Numbered from the stretch's first letter, positions 1 through 7,906 are shown. The stretch is DNA of 26,400 nucleotides from Bdellovibrionales bacterium (GCA_020434375.1 JAGRAY010000005.1:1-26400); one strand, 5' to 3'. Notes: a model not told the origin generated them from the sequence alone. Made by a program: numbers and translations.

Positions 1-162
1 TGTGCTTACAAAGGTGTTTGTGATGGTGTTTGGCGAAAATATGCTGAATGGCGAGGATTCGATGAACTCAAAGCCATCGAAGGCCCGAGAATTTCAAGCC
101 CCACACATTTCATTAAATTAAATCCTAATTTTGATCTCGAAGAAAATCAGCCTTCTGCATGA
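1..162 (+). CDS. Radical SAM protein, C-terminal end only (5' truncated by window edge)
   Basis: The reading frame is open from the first base and ends at the TGA at 160-162, leaving 53 residues. The fragment opens with a Cys-rich pattern (C-x5-C, then G-V-W-x3-Y-x4-G) followed by an acidic, proline-containing stretch. In my recollection this resembles the C-terminal auxiliary iron-sulfur region of radical SAM proteins. The stop codon overlaps the ATG of the next gene (ATGA), so the two are probably co-translated, and the neighbour is itself a radical SAM enzyme. The substrate cannot be judged because the CxxxCxxC core lies outside the window. The family assignment rests on the tail and the context only. 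Confidence 0.6.
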   Translation, partial: CAYKGVCDGVWRKYAEWRGFDELKAIEGPRISSPTHFIKLNPNFDLEENQPSA

Positions 163-1247
163 AATTAAATCAACTGCAAGTATCGCCCATAAAAGAAGGC
201 GTCAATTTACTCAAGGTTCTACCTAGCTATTTTCTGGACAAACCTCTGGCGAGACCTGTTTCGGTCAATTTTTTGATTACAAGTCGGTGTAATTCCAAAT
301 GTGTGACATGTGATTCGTGGAAACTTGATGATCACGAGGGCGAACTTACGCTTGAAGAATTTAAAGTCCTTGCCCGAGATATTCGAGAACTTGAAATTCC
401 AATTGTTACCATAGGGGGTGGAGAACCAACCATTCGTAAAGATATCTGGGATATTATCAAAATATTTAAGCGTGAAGGCCTTAATGTACAATTGACAACC
501 AACGGCCTTACGCTTCGAGATAAGCAGCGAGAAGCTATGTATGATAGTGGATTGGATCGTGCAACCGTATCTGTCGACAGTCATATTCCGTCTACTTATG
601 AAGCGATTCGAGGTGTTAATGGTGTAAAATCCGTTTTAGACAATCTGCAAACCATTTTGAGTACTCAACCGGCGCATTTTTCAGTCGATACCAATACAGT
701 CCTTTGTAGGGACAATGCAGAAACCTTCTTAAACACACTCGATACATTAATTGAAATGGGCATGCCACGAGTCAATTTTTCAGCCGTTACGACCTTTGGT
801 GAGAACTATCTCATGACGGAATCAAAAGCTCATTTGTCTGAAATACCCCTTGAAACCATCGATACTATTATTTCTGGTTTGCTGAGTCGAAAATCCAAAA
901 CTCACGCGATCTCTGCGAGCAAAGCTTTTATCAAGGGACTTCGAAAGTATTACGAAAACCCAGAAAAACTCGTCTATCCCTGCTACGCAGGTTTTTTAAC
1001 GCTCGATATTTTTCAAGATGGATCTGTTCATGGATGTGGCAACCTACCTAAAATTGCCAATATTCGCGATGCTTCTTTAAAAGACATTTGGACAAGTACT
1101 CGCGCCCAACAAAACCGAAAAAACATGGCGAACGGTAAATGCCCCAATTGTTATCTTTCGTGCAAAATGGAATTGGCCATTGCGAGTAATCCAAAGCACA
1201 TGATTCCATTTGGCATTGAAAAACTACTTTCAGGATTAATTTCTTAA
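159..1247 (+). CDS. Radical SAM/SPASM domain protein
   Basis: Product of 362 residues. The radical SAM signature CxxxCxxC is at C44, C48 and C51, followed by the SAM-binding GGGEP at residues 86-90. The C-terminal part carries a SPASM-like set of cysteines (C275, C293, C328, C331, C335) after an 'ANIR..SLKDIW' stretch typical of that domain, so a [4Fe-4S] SAM cluster plus at least one auxiliary cluster is expected. SPASM enzymes modify peptides, proteins or small metabolites; which applies here cannot be told. The start ATG overlaps the stop of the upstream radical SAM fragment (ATGA), so they form one unit. No peptide-precursor gene is visible nearby. The gene ends 6 nt before a convergent minus-strand gene. 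Confidence 0.9.
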   Translation: MKLNQLQVSPIKEGVNLLKVLPSYFLDKPLARPVSVNFLITSRCNSKCVTCDSWKLDDHEGELTLEEFKVLARDIRELEIPIVTIGGGEPTIRKDIWDIIKIFKREGLNVQLTTNGLTLRDKQREAMYDSGLDRATVSVDSHIPSTYEAIRGVNGVKSVLDNLQTILSTQPAHFSVDTNTVLCRDNAETFLNTLDTLIEMGMPRVNFSAVTTFGENYLMTESKAHLSEIPLETIDTIISGLLSRKSKTHAISASKAFIKGLRKYYENPEKLVYPCYAGFLTLDIFQDGSVHGCGNLPKIANIRDASLKDIWTSTRAQQNRKNMANGKCPNCYLSCKMELAIASNPKHMIPFGIEKLLSGLIS

Positions 1248-1253
1248 AACCAC

Positions 1254-1916
1254 CTAAATCAAGTACCCGACAGACACAAACCAAAAATTACCTAAGTGAC
1301 GGTATCGATCTTCACCATCCAATGGGCCTCTTGATGTGGCTTCAGTAATAAGATGACTAAACCCCGCCCGAATGCCAAGGCGGTTTTTGCATCTATAGCC
1401 TACAAAAAATTCAGAATTAAGCTGGCCCTTGTCGTGTTTGCCAAATAGAAGAAGATTAAAATTTGGGACATCTGCGACTTGTGCACCGGCTTGAGCCGAG
1501 GGTGACACATAGTTTCCGGTGCGCGCCTTTCCAAAACCCGCGCCAAACAGGTCAATATTAAGACCTATCTCAAATCCTTGCCAGACATCAAAGGTCGATT
1601 CAAAAACAGTGTTAAATGAGCTTGCACGAGGATCGTTGATAAGAAGCTCGTAACTGCTAGTCCCTGAATAGGCGCTATCAACGCGTTTATACTCAACCGA
1701 TGTGTCACCCACAAAACCCGAATAGCGAAGACCAATACCTACTTTTAAGCGATCATTGTCTAAAAAACCTAGCATGGGTTTCCAAGAAAAAGAGGTTATA
1801 AATTTTTCATCACCCAAACCATAACTAGCGTCAATTGAATGATGCACAGTCGGCAATGCAAAGGCAGCGGGAATCAAATTCGATATAATGCTTAGCGCAA
1901 TAATGAGCTTTTTCAT
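1254..1916 (-). CDS. Exported hypothetical protein, possible outer-membrane beta-barrel
   Basis: Product of 220 residues, family not recognised. The N-terminus is a clear Sec signal peptide: two lysines, a hydrophobic stretch, and a probable cleavage after AFA at residue 20. The mature part is rich in alternating polar/aromatic segments, Gly and Tyr, with predicted-strand-like stretches up to the C-terminus (ending SVGYLI), which would fit a small outer-membrane barrel. It does not end in the classical terminal Phe, so this is an inference only. It is transcribed away from the YceI/PKS operon, its ATG lying 49 nt from that operon's first start codon, and it converges on the radical SAM gene. 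Confidence 0.6.
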   Translation of the reverse strand: MKKLIIALSIISNLIPAAFALPTVHHSIDASYGLGDEKFITSFSWKPMLGFLDNDRLKVGIGLRYSGFVGDTSVEYKRVDSAYSGTSSYELLINDPRASSFNTVFESTFDVWQGFEIGLNIDLFGAGFGKARTGNYVSPSAQAGAQVADVPNFNLLLFGKHDKGQLNSEFFVGYRCKNRLGIRAGFSHLITEATSRGPLDGEDRYRHLGNFWFVSVGYLI

Positions 1917-1964
1917 TTGATTTTTTTAACACATATCTATCAAAATGGGTTAAGAAAAGGTCCT

Positions 1965-2633
1965 ATGAAAATGACTTTTACGACGGTAGTTTGTGTTATT
2001 TTGGCTTTGATTGACGTTTCTTTCGCACAAGATATTACACCTTACAAGGTCGCCCTAAATTATCCATCATCAACATCGCCTTCAGATCAATCAACGATTT
2101 CAATCCAAGTACCTTATTCACTTGGAACACACGAAGGTCATATTGGCTCCGTAGAGGGTCTTGTTCTCATTGAAAACTCTGGCACAGTGATCAAAGGCTT
2201 CTCATTGGAAGTGCCTTTGAAAGCGATTGACATGGGAAAAAGCAAAATGAATTGTCACACAAGAGAAGCTCTTGGTCTCAACTACCAAACATCTTCGTTC
2301 CCCAAAAGCCACGTTTGCAATTCAAAAGACGAGCTTCCTGATACAGGCTCAGATGCAATTGCTTATCCGACGGTTACTTTTAAATCAAAGGGACAGTCTA
2401 TATTGGCGCTAGATAAACCGATCGCCTTACCAGGCACACTAAGCATTCATGGACAAAGCAAAGAAGTCGTTTTGACGCTAAAACTATCAAAACAAAATGA
2501 TCAATGGAGAGTCACAGGTGAACATACTGTAAATCTGAGTGATTTTGGAGTTGAAGTGAAACCTTTTCTATTGATCAAGGTTAAAGGCATTGTCAAACTC
2601 AAGTTTGATCTATTGCTTCAGCAGGCCACTTGA
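1965..2633 (+). CDS. Exported YceI-like protein
   Basis: Product of 222 residues. I start at the ATG at 1965 because it gives an N-terminal signal peptide (cleavage likely after SFA, residue 21) and is preceded by an AAAAGG ribosome-binding-like stretch at 1955-1960. The frame can be extended upstream to a TTG at 1917, but that would bury the signal peptide. The mature protein has features of the YceI family: 'VTFKS', 'LSIHG.SKEV' and alternating beta-strand character. YceI proteins form a lipocalin-like barrel that binds long polyisoprenoid or amphiphilic lipids in the periplasm. The stop overlaps the TTG start of the polyketide synthase gene (TTGA), so this protein may carry the product or an intermediate of that pathway; that role is inference. 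Confidence 0.75.
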   Translation: MKMTFTTVVCVILALIDVSFAQDITPYKVALNYPSSTSPSDQSTISIQVPYSLGTHEGHIGSVEGLVLIENSGTVIKGFSLEVPLKAIDMGKSKMNCHTREALGLNYQTSSFPKSHVCNSKDELPDTGSDAIAYPTVTFKSKGQSILALDKPIALPGTLSIHGQSKEVVLTLKLSKQNDQWRVTGEHTVNLSDFGVEVKPFLLIKVKGIVKLKFDLLLQQAT

Positions 2634-3727
2634 CCTGGCGCATCTCAAATTTTGATGCATACGACGCGCCCTATGTTCTATCTCAAGTTAAAGCTATTGA
2701 ATGGTTGACCAAGGCCTATGAACTAACGCAAAAGCGAGATGCTTCTCAGATCAACAAAATACTTTCAAAGTTTTCAGCCAAGCCAAGTCAAGTCGAAAAA
2801 AGACGGCATTTTATTCCGGATTTTTCTCATCTTCGTTGGGAAGACATGCTTGTTTTTAATTTGGGTGACAATCCATATGGACAAGGTTTAGAGAAACGAG
2901 TTCAGTTTTTTCAAAAAACAGCCATCGAAATAATGAAGCAGTTTTATCAGAATGATACTGCCGGCCCCGACGAAATCATTCATGTCACTTGCACTGGGTA
3001 TGTTTCACCAAGCGCGCCCTATCACATTTTAGAGCAAAACAAATGGCATAAATCAACGCTCGTCACGCAACTCTACCATATGGGTTGCTTTGCTGCGATT
3101 CCCGCATTGCGGTTGGCTCACAGGCAAGGCGCTCAAGATGTCCCAAGAAAACAAATCGACATTGTTCATACTGAGCTTTGCTCACTTTATTTTAACCCTA
3201 TGTTGTTTACCCCTGAGCAAATCGTCGTTCAGAGTCTTTTTGCAGATGGGGCTATAAAGTATTCCGTATCTCATAATAAAACTAATGATGATATTCCAGG
3301 ATTTACGTTAGAAAATCTAAAAGAAGAAATTGTGCCTGATAGTTTAGGTGACATGACTTGGTTAACCACTGATCATGGTTTTCATATGACATTGTCTCGT
3401 GAAGTGCCAAGCAAAATAAAATCACGAATTCGTGCTTTTACTCTAGAGCTTTTGGGTGATCACGATTCTGGCAAAGTTATTTTTGCTATCCACCCAGGTG
3501 GACCCAAAATCATTGAGACGATTGCCCACGAACTTGAACTCTCTCCTTGGCAATATGTACATAGTCAACAAGTTTTAAAAAATTATGGCAATATGTCATC
3601 GGCAACATTGCCCTATATATGGAAGACCATACTAGACGATTCTGAAGTGCCTTTTGGGACGCGCGTTTTATCCATGGCATTTGGTCCGGGCCTCACTCTT
3701 TGCGGAGCCCTTATGAGAAAAACATGA
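2630..3727 (+). CDS. Type III polyketide synthase (chalcone/alkylresorcinol synthase-like)
   Basis: Product of 365 residues, the usual length for the family, starting at a TTG that overlaps the YceI stop. The complete thiolase-fold catalytic triad is visible: nucleophile C153 in 'MGCFAA', H288 in 'AIHPGGPKI' and N321 in 'YGNMSSAT'. Motifs around residues 118-130 (VTCTGYVSPSAPY) and the near-terminal 'AFGPGLT' are also typical. Type III synthases extend an acyl-CoA with malonyl-CoA and cyclise the chain to resorcinols, pyrones or phloroglucinols. In bacterial lipid pathways the starter is a long acyl chain, and a methyltransferase and oxidase act afterwards. Here a membrane protein and a methyltransferase follow directly, supporting a membrane phenolic or quinone-like lipid as product. 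The starter and cyclisation mode cannot be read from sequence. Confidence 0.92.
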   Translation: MTWRISNFDAYDAPYVLSQVKAIEWLTKAYELTQKRDASQINKILSKFSAKPSQVEKRRHFIPDFSHLRWEDMLVFNLGDNPYGQGLEKRVQFFQKTAIEIMKQFYQNDTAGPDEIIHVTCTGYVSPSAPYHILEQNKWHKSTLVTQLYHMGCFAAIPALRLAHRQGAQDVPRKQIDIVHTELCSLYFNPMLFTPEQIVVQSLFADGAIKYSVSHNKTNDDIPGFTLENLKEEIVPDSLGDMTWLTTDHGFHMTLSREVPSKIKSRIRAFTLELLGDHDSGKVIFAIHPGGPKIIETIAHELELSPWQYVHSQQVLKNYGNMSSATLPYIWKTILDDSEVPFGTRVLSMAFGPGLTLCGALMRKT

Positions 3728-4185
3728 ATCAGGGCGATTTGTGGCTCTTAACCATTCCATTTGGCGTACAAGGATCACTTAGCGTGTTTGATGAATTTTA
3801 TCTTCATTATCGCCGGCATGTGCCAAAGTGGGAAAGAATTGGGCATCCGATAGACACGTTTTCTCTACTTGCTTGTGTATGTATAACTCTTTGGCTTGAA
3901 CCTTCGTTTTATGCTGTAGTATCGTTTGTTCTATTATCTGTTATTTCGTCGATTGTTATTACAAAAGACGAGTGGGTGCACAAAGACCTGGCAACGCCTC
4001 TTGAAATGTGGGTTCATGCAATGCTTTTTGTACTTCATCCAATCGTCTGTATGAGTATAGGCATCATTTGGTTTTTGGATCCAAACCACTTGAGCTTAAA
4101 AATCGAGGCCGCGTTGCTTTTTATGTATATGTGTTATCAAATCATCTACTGGAATATGCTCCAAAAAGATCCTCTTGAAAACTGA
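3724..4185 (+). CDS. Four-helix membrane protein with His/acid motifs, type III PKS-associated
   Basis: Product of 153 residues from the ATG at 3724, which overlaps the PKS stop (ATGA); a TTG at 3700 would add eight residues but lacks that coupling. Hydrophobic segments at roughly 45-60, 62-80, 97-117 and 128-145 suggest four membrane helices. Conserved-looking polar motifs sit at the membrane edges: D23-E24...H28, H32, H41-P-x-D44, D82-E83-x2-H86, E94-x3-H98 and H105. Such repeated acid/His clusters are reminiscent of membrane metal sites, for example in hydroxylases, but I do not recognise the family, and oxidation or hydroxylation of the polyketide product is only a hypothesis. The next gene overlaps this one by 11 nt. 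Confidence 0.8.
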   Translation: MNQGDLWLLTIPFGVQGSLSVFDEFYLHYRRHVPKWERIGHPIDTFSLLACVCITLWLEPSFYAVVSFVLLSVISSIVITKDEWVHKDLATPLEMWVHAMLFVLHPIVCMSIGIIWFLDPNHLSLKIEAALLFMYMCYQIIYWNMLQKDPLEN

Positions 4186-4918
4186 ACCTCAAATTAACCA
4201 AGACTGGTACGACGAACTAGGCGATCGGTGGTACCAAGCCCAAGACGATCCCATTGCGCTACTTAGAGCTGAAGTTAATTTTCGGCTTCCATGGATTCTA
4301 GAGTTACTAGATCGCTATTTTCCAAATCAGAAATGTGACATCTTAGATGTCGGCTGCGGCGCAGGACTCCTTTCAAACCCACTTGCCAAGAAAGGTTACC
4401 GGGTAACAGGTATTGATTTGTCTAAAGGCAGCTTGAAAGTGGCTAAACAGCATGACGACACAGGCTGCGTTAAATATGCCTATATGGATGCGCATCATAT
4501 TAGCCTAGGAGATAAAACCATGGATGTCGTCTGTTGCATGGATGTTCTTGAACATGTTGAAGATCCAAACAAAGTCATTTGCGAAATTGGGCGGCTACTA
4601 AAACCAAATGGTATTTTCATTTTTTATACATTTAATCGAACATGGAAAAGCTGGCTATTTGCAATCAAAGCGATGGAATGGTTTGTTAAAAACACGCCAG
4701 AGCATATTCACCTGTACAAGATGTTTATTAAACCGTCAGAATTCGAAAACTTCCTAAGAAACGCAAACATGAAACTTGATTTTATGGTGGGCATCAAACC
4801 AAAACTTTGGCATTGGTCCATTTTAAAATTGTTAATAACAGGAAAAGTACCGAGCGACTTGACCTTTGGCCTGACAAAATCACTCGATATTGGCTATGGC
4901 GGCGTGGCAAGACAATAA
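4175..4918 (+). CDS. UbiG-like SAM-dependent O-methyltransferase
   Basis: Product of 247 residues. The class I methyltransferase SAM motif is at residues 57-64 (LDVGCGAG), with 'DVLEHVEDP' as motif II and a post-motif region ('FYTFNRT.KS', then 'H...MFIKPSEF') closely resembling UbiG, the methylase of 2-polyprenyl-phenol and catechol intermediates in ubiquinone biosynthesis. The TTG start at 4175 lies inside the end of the preceding gene and gives an N-terminus of UbiG type ('WYDELGDRWY'). As last gene of the YceI-PKS-membrane protein operon it most likely methylates a phenolic hydroxyl of the polyketide product. A role in ubiquinone synthesis itself cannot be excluded, but no other ubi gene is nearby. 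Confidence 0.85.
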   Translation: MKTEPQINQDWYDELGDRWYQAQDDPIALLRAEVNFRLPWILELLDRYFPNQKCDILDVGCGAGLLSNPLAKKGYRVTGIDLSKGSLKVAKQHDDTGCVKYAYMDAHHISLGDKTMDVVCCMDVLEHVEDPNKVICEIGRLLKPNGIFIFYTFNRTWKSWLFAIKAMEWFVKNTPEHIHLYKMFIKPSEFENFLRNANMKLDFMVGIKPKLWHWSILKLLITGKVPSDLTFGLTKSLDIGYGGVARQ

Positions 4919-4919
4919 A

Positions 4920-5074
4920 TTCCTCCGGACTTACGTCCGGAGTATTTACTTTTGCAGCTTCGCTGGCCGAAGGAGCACCTCCCGGGCAGACGCCCGGTGT
5001 ACTTTTGGAGAAATTTCCAACCGCGAAGCGGTTTGAGGGAGTGGCTCCATCGGCTTTGCCTGCCCCTATAATAG
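4920..5074. repeat. Palindrome-rich dispersed repeat, intergenic copy
   Basis: A 155-bp block begins two bases after the methyltransferase stop. It is a chain of hairpins: CTCCGGAC/GTCCGGAG at 4923-4942, CCGGGC/GCCCGG at 4982-4997 and AACCGC/GCGGTT at 5019-5033, with a shorter pairing CCCTAT/ATAGGG at its end. The stretch 4997-5060 aligns without gaps to 24610-24673 at about 74% identity by hand count, and the first 8 bases (TTCCTCCG) and the last 12 also match. Relative to the other copy it has one insertion of about 57 bp, rich in palindrome, and lacks about 18 bp near its end; both are multiples of three. It looks like a small non-autonomous dispersed element; it encodes no convincing protein of its own. 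Confidence 0.75.
4923..4953 (+). terminator. Possible Rho-independent terminator of the PKS operon
   Basis: A perfect 8-bp GC-rich stem (4923-4930 with 4935-4942, 4-base loop) is followed by the T-rich run TATTTACTTTT. It lies five bases after the stop of the last PKS-operon gene. The hairpin is the first arm of the dispersed repeat, so termination may be a by-product of the insertion. The T-run is interrupted, which lowers confidence. Confidence 0.4.
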
Positions 5075-5111
5075 AAATAGGGTGAACGTTGGCTCTCTTG
5101 TTTTAAACCAT

Positions 5112-5127
5112 ACTTGATAGTTCAAGT
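5112..5127. promoter_or_regulatory. Inverted repeat upstream of the FAD oxidoreductase gene
   Basis: A perfect 6-bp inverted repeat ACTTGA-TAGT-TCAAGT lies 66 nt upstream of the start at 5193. It could be an operator or a weak hairpin. A second small inverted repeat (AAACT-CGG-AGTTT, 5161-5173) follows nearer the gene. I see no convincing -35/-10 pair in this gap. Confidence 0.25.
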
Positions 5128-5183
5128 TACGTCGGACAACCACAGATTATTTAGTTTTCTAAACTCGGAGTTTCTTTTACTAT

Positions 5184-5187
5184 GGAG
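5184..5187 (+). promoter_or_regulatory. Ribosome binding site deciding a TTG start
   Basis: GGAG sits five bases before the TTG at 5193. The ATG that overlaps it (5182) is in another frame, so the TTG is the most plausible start of the FAD oxidoreductase; it places the dinucleotide-binding motif close to the N-terminus as usual. Confidence 0.55.
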
Positions 5188-5192
5188 CTCTC

Positions 5193-6575
5193 TTGGCTCA
5201 GTTGAAAAATCAATCTAAGAAAATAGCTATTTTTGGGGCTGGCATTACTGGTCTTTCTGCAGCGCGAGAACTTATTCGTCTTGGGCATGAGGTTCATGTT
5301 TACGAAACATTGCCCTATGTGGGTGGTCTTGCAGCTACTTTTAAAGATGACGATGGATTTACCTACGACAATGGTCCACGATTTATATTTTCAACGCTCG
5401 CTGAAAAACTAGGTATTTTAGAGGATTGCGTGCCCGTAAAATATTTTGAGCATCTCCACGTTGAAGGTCGAGACTATCTTTTTCCGTTTGGTTTTGCTTA
5501 CAACCCTCGATTTGCACTTTCGGTGGGTCTTGCCTTTTTAACAAGATACTTTTTGCCAAAACCTGTGGACCTGGGTGCTTTTTTAAAAACCTACTATGGA
5601 CCTTATTTTTCTAGCAAAACTCTTGCGCCGCTTATTGAAAAATGGTCTGGCGTCGCAAGCAATGAAATGTCGATTGATTTTGCATCAAGACTTCTTCCTA
5701 CAAATTTAAGTTATATTGTTCATTGTTTGGTGAAAAAAATTCGCGGTGGCATCACTGAAGATTATTATAAAAAAGGTCGCTATATTGTTTATCCAAAAAC
5801 ATCGAATGCCAAGATCTTCGAAGCGCTTTGCGAAACCAAAGGCCTTCAAATATCGTTATCTTCAGGAATTCGATCTATCGAAACGAACAATCGACATGTG
5901 ACATCCGTAACTTTGGAAAGTGGAAACAGTGTTACTGCAGACTATTACCTAAGCACAATGCCCATTAATAACTTAGCTAAGCAAATATCTCCACATGGCA
6001 TTTTAGATCACTGGCTCAAACTCCAGTATCGAAGCATTGTCATTTTGTTTATCAAACTTAATAAACCTAAGATTTTGGATGGCCTTTGGACTTGGTTTCC
6101 AGAAACTAAGTTTCCATTCTACCGGATTGCCGAATATAAAAATGCTGTGCCAGGACTTGCCCCGAATGACAAGACACTCATTTCAGTCGAACATGCTTGC
6201 CAAGAAGGAGATAATATTTGGACGATGAATCAAGAGGAGCTCTTTAGCTATATTTTTGACGATCTTCATCAGCTCTATGGAATAAAGACAAGAGATGTCT
6301 TAGGCCTTGATATAAATAGATGCGCTCATGCCTACCCCGTGTTGAGAAAAGAAACCGAAGACCTCCAACGGTCTCTCAAGCATACGACGCCCATTGACAA
6401 TTTGTTCCTCGCAGGAAGAACAGGCATGTTTCAATACCGGATGACAGAAGGCTCTTACGACAGTGCCATGGACTGCGCAAGCGCTATTGAACATTATATT
6501 AATGACCAGCCTCTTGAAACCAATAGCGAATTGTTTAGAGACGCTTACGGAAGGCCTTTAGTGATTCATGAGTAA
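5193..6575 (+). CDS. FAD-dependent amine-oxidase-type oxidoreductase of a glycan locus
   Basis: Product of 460 residues. The N-terminal Rossmann motif GAGITG (15-20) with acidic E38 at the end of the second strand binds the ADP part of FAD. Near the C-terminus 'LFLAGRTGMFQYRMTEGS' is the second FAD-contacting motif found in protoporphyrinogen oxidase, amine oxidase and UDP-galactopyranose-mutase-like proteins. Members of this broad group are frequent in polysaccharide loci, where their substrate is mostly unknown. The gene starts with TTG and is followed after 28 nt by a glycosyltransferase gene in the same direction, so a carbohydrate role is likelier than heme synthesis. It also follows the PKS operon, and a role in oxidising that product cannot be excluded. 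Confidence 0.8.
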   Translation: MAQLKNQSKKIAIFGAGITGLSAARELIRLGHEVHVYETLPYVGGLAATFKDDDGFTYDNGPRFIFSTLAEKLGILEDCVPVKYFEHLHVEGRDYLFPFGFAYNPRFALSVGLAFLTRYFLPKPVDLGAFLKTYYGPYFSSKTLAPLIEKWSGVASNEMSIDFASRLLPTNLSYIVHCLVKKIRGGITEDYYKKGRYIVYPKTSNAKIFEALCETKGLQISLSSGIRSIETNNRHVTSVTLESGNSVTADYYLSTMPINNLAKQISPHGILDHWLKLQYRSIVILFIKLNKPKILDGLWTWFPETKFPFYRIAEYKNAVPGLAPNDKTLISVEHACQEGDNIWTMNQEELFSYIFDDLHQLYGIKTRDVLGLDINRCAHAYPVLRKETEDLQRSLKHTTPIDNLFLAGRTGMFQYRMTEGSYDSAMDCASAIEHYINDQPLETNSELFRDAYGRPLVIHE

Positions 6576-6603
6576 CAATCGCGCTCTTCTATTTTAACTA
6601 CTC

Positions 6604-7887
6604 ATGAAGCGCCTCTGCATTATTGATTTGAATTTTAATTGGCCACCAGACGGTGGTGCCGCAGTAGACTTACACTGCATTGCCGAGCAATACTCAAAAC
6701 AATATCACACGACACTACTCATTCCCCGTTTGGCTAAAGTCGCGAACTTGTGCAGACAGCCTTGGCCGCTCAGTAAAACAAAATTTTTTCTAAGAGGCCA
6801 GGTAAGTTATCAAAACAAGCCGCCATATGAACACATCGCAATGGATCTGTCGACCCAGGATTATCACCCAAACAAGATTGGGAAAATTGTTCAAAATGAG
6901 GTCGCAAAACTCAACCCCGACTATGTGTTTGTGGCAGGTGGTTGGTATTTCAAACCGCACATCTTGGAGGCATTAGAGGTATACAAGCCCGTGCTTCGAA
7001 TCTACGCGCATGAAATGCTTTGTATTAAAGGTGATGGGCTCCTATTTCGCGAAGGCAAGGTATGTGACATAAATTATTTAGATGGAACCAAAAATTCTTT
7101 TCAAACTTGTAGAGCCTGTTCAAGTCGATTTCTATTAGGATACCCTAGTCCCCGATGGATTTTCGAGTACATACGTTCTAAGGCCTATTCGAAAGATTTT
7201 CGTGATCGATCGCTTCGTGGTTTTAATATCGCCTCGCATGTCTTGGTTGGAAATCACTTTATTGCAAATCGCCTTCGTCCTTATCTCAAAACAAATATTG
7301 TACCGGTACCACACGGTATAGATATTAAACGCTTCAAGCCAAAGCAACGCCCACAAAATATTGAGACAAAACCATTTATTCGATTTTTAGTCACTGGAAG
7401 AGTTGATATGGAAATCAAAGGTCTGCATATTGCTCTCGCTGCCTGTAAATTACTTTGGAAAGAACGGCATGATTTTCGCCTTGTTTTAGGAAGCGCCTCC
7501 TCCGTCAAGAACCATGATTTTTTGATTAACGTACCCTGGATACCTCATGACAGCGTAGAACAATTATATGAACAAGCAGATATCTTAATTTTACCTTCCC
7601 TATGGCCAGATCCTTTTCCTATTGTAGCTCTAGAGGCCATGGCAATGGGGTTACCCGTGATAGGAACAAATGTTGGGGGCATTCCGGAAGAAGTTATAGA
7701 TGAACAAACAGGTTATATTATCCCGCCGGGAGATATTGACGCGCTAATGAATGCAATGAAACGACTACTCGATCACAAAGATATTCTTTCTTCGATGAGC
7801 ATTAACGCAACTAAGCGCATTCATAGTCATTTTTCAATTGAAAAGGTCTTTCAAGCACATTATCGACATCTATTTGAGAATCACTAG
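6604..7887 (+). CDS. Glycosyltransferase, GT4 family (GT-B fold)
   Basis: Product of 427 residues. The N-terminal domain begins with a Gly-rich acceptor loop (PPDGGAA, 15-20). The C-terminal donor domain shows 'VPVPHGID..RFKP', 'VTGRVD..KG' and the family signature around residues 330-362, 'WPDPFPIVALEAMAMGLPVI', including E344, followed by GGIPE. GT4 enzymes transfer a sugar from a nucleotide donor with retention of configuration at the cytoplasmic face of the membrane. The donor and acceptor cannot be predicted. It is probably co-transcribed with the FAD oxidoreductase (28 nt gap) and converges on a GT2 gene with 19 nt between the stops. Confidence 0.9.
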   Translation: MKRLCIIDLNFNWPPDGGAAVDLHCIAEQYSKQYHTTLLIPRLAKVANLCRQPWPLSKTKFFLRGQVSYQNKPPYEHIAMDLSTQDYHPNKIGKIVQNEVAKLNPDYVFVAGGWYFKPHILEALEVYKPVLRIYAHEMLCIKGDGLLFREGKVCDINYLDGTKNSFQTCRACSSRFLLGYPSPRWIFEYIRSKAYSKDFRDRSLRGFNIASHVLVGNHFIANRLRPYLKTNIVPVPHGIDIKRFKPKQRPQNIETKPFIRFLVTGRVDMEIKGLHIALAACKLLWKERHDFRLVLGSASSVKNHDFLINVPWIPHDSVEQLYEQADILILPSLWPDPFPIVALEAMAMGLPVIGTNVGGIPEEVIDEQTGYIIPPGDIDALMNAMKRLLDHKDILSSMSINATKRIHSHFSIEKVFQAHYRHLFENH

Positions 7888-7906
7888 TTTTTGTCTTCAC
7901 GAATCG

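Noticed and set aside
1917..1964. TTG start at 1917 for the YceI-like protein
   Set aside because: It would place 16 polar residues before a clear signal peptide, while the ATG at 1965 has a better ribosome site.
4807..5085. Open frame of 92 codons over the end of the methyltransferase gene and the intergenic repeat
   Set aside because: The first part is a shifted frame of a well-supported methyltransferase and the rest is repeat DNA. No ribosome site or domain; its likeness to the plus-strand frame at 24566 comes from the shared repeat.
5193..6575. Heme-pathway protoporphyrinogen oxidase (HemY/HemG)
   Set aside because: The FAD motifs are shared, but the gene is surrounded by glycosyltransferases and no heme genes are nearby, so a glycan or lipid substrate is more plausible.
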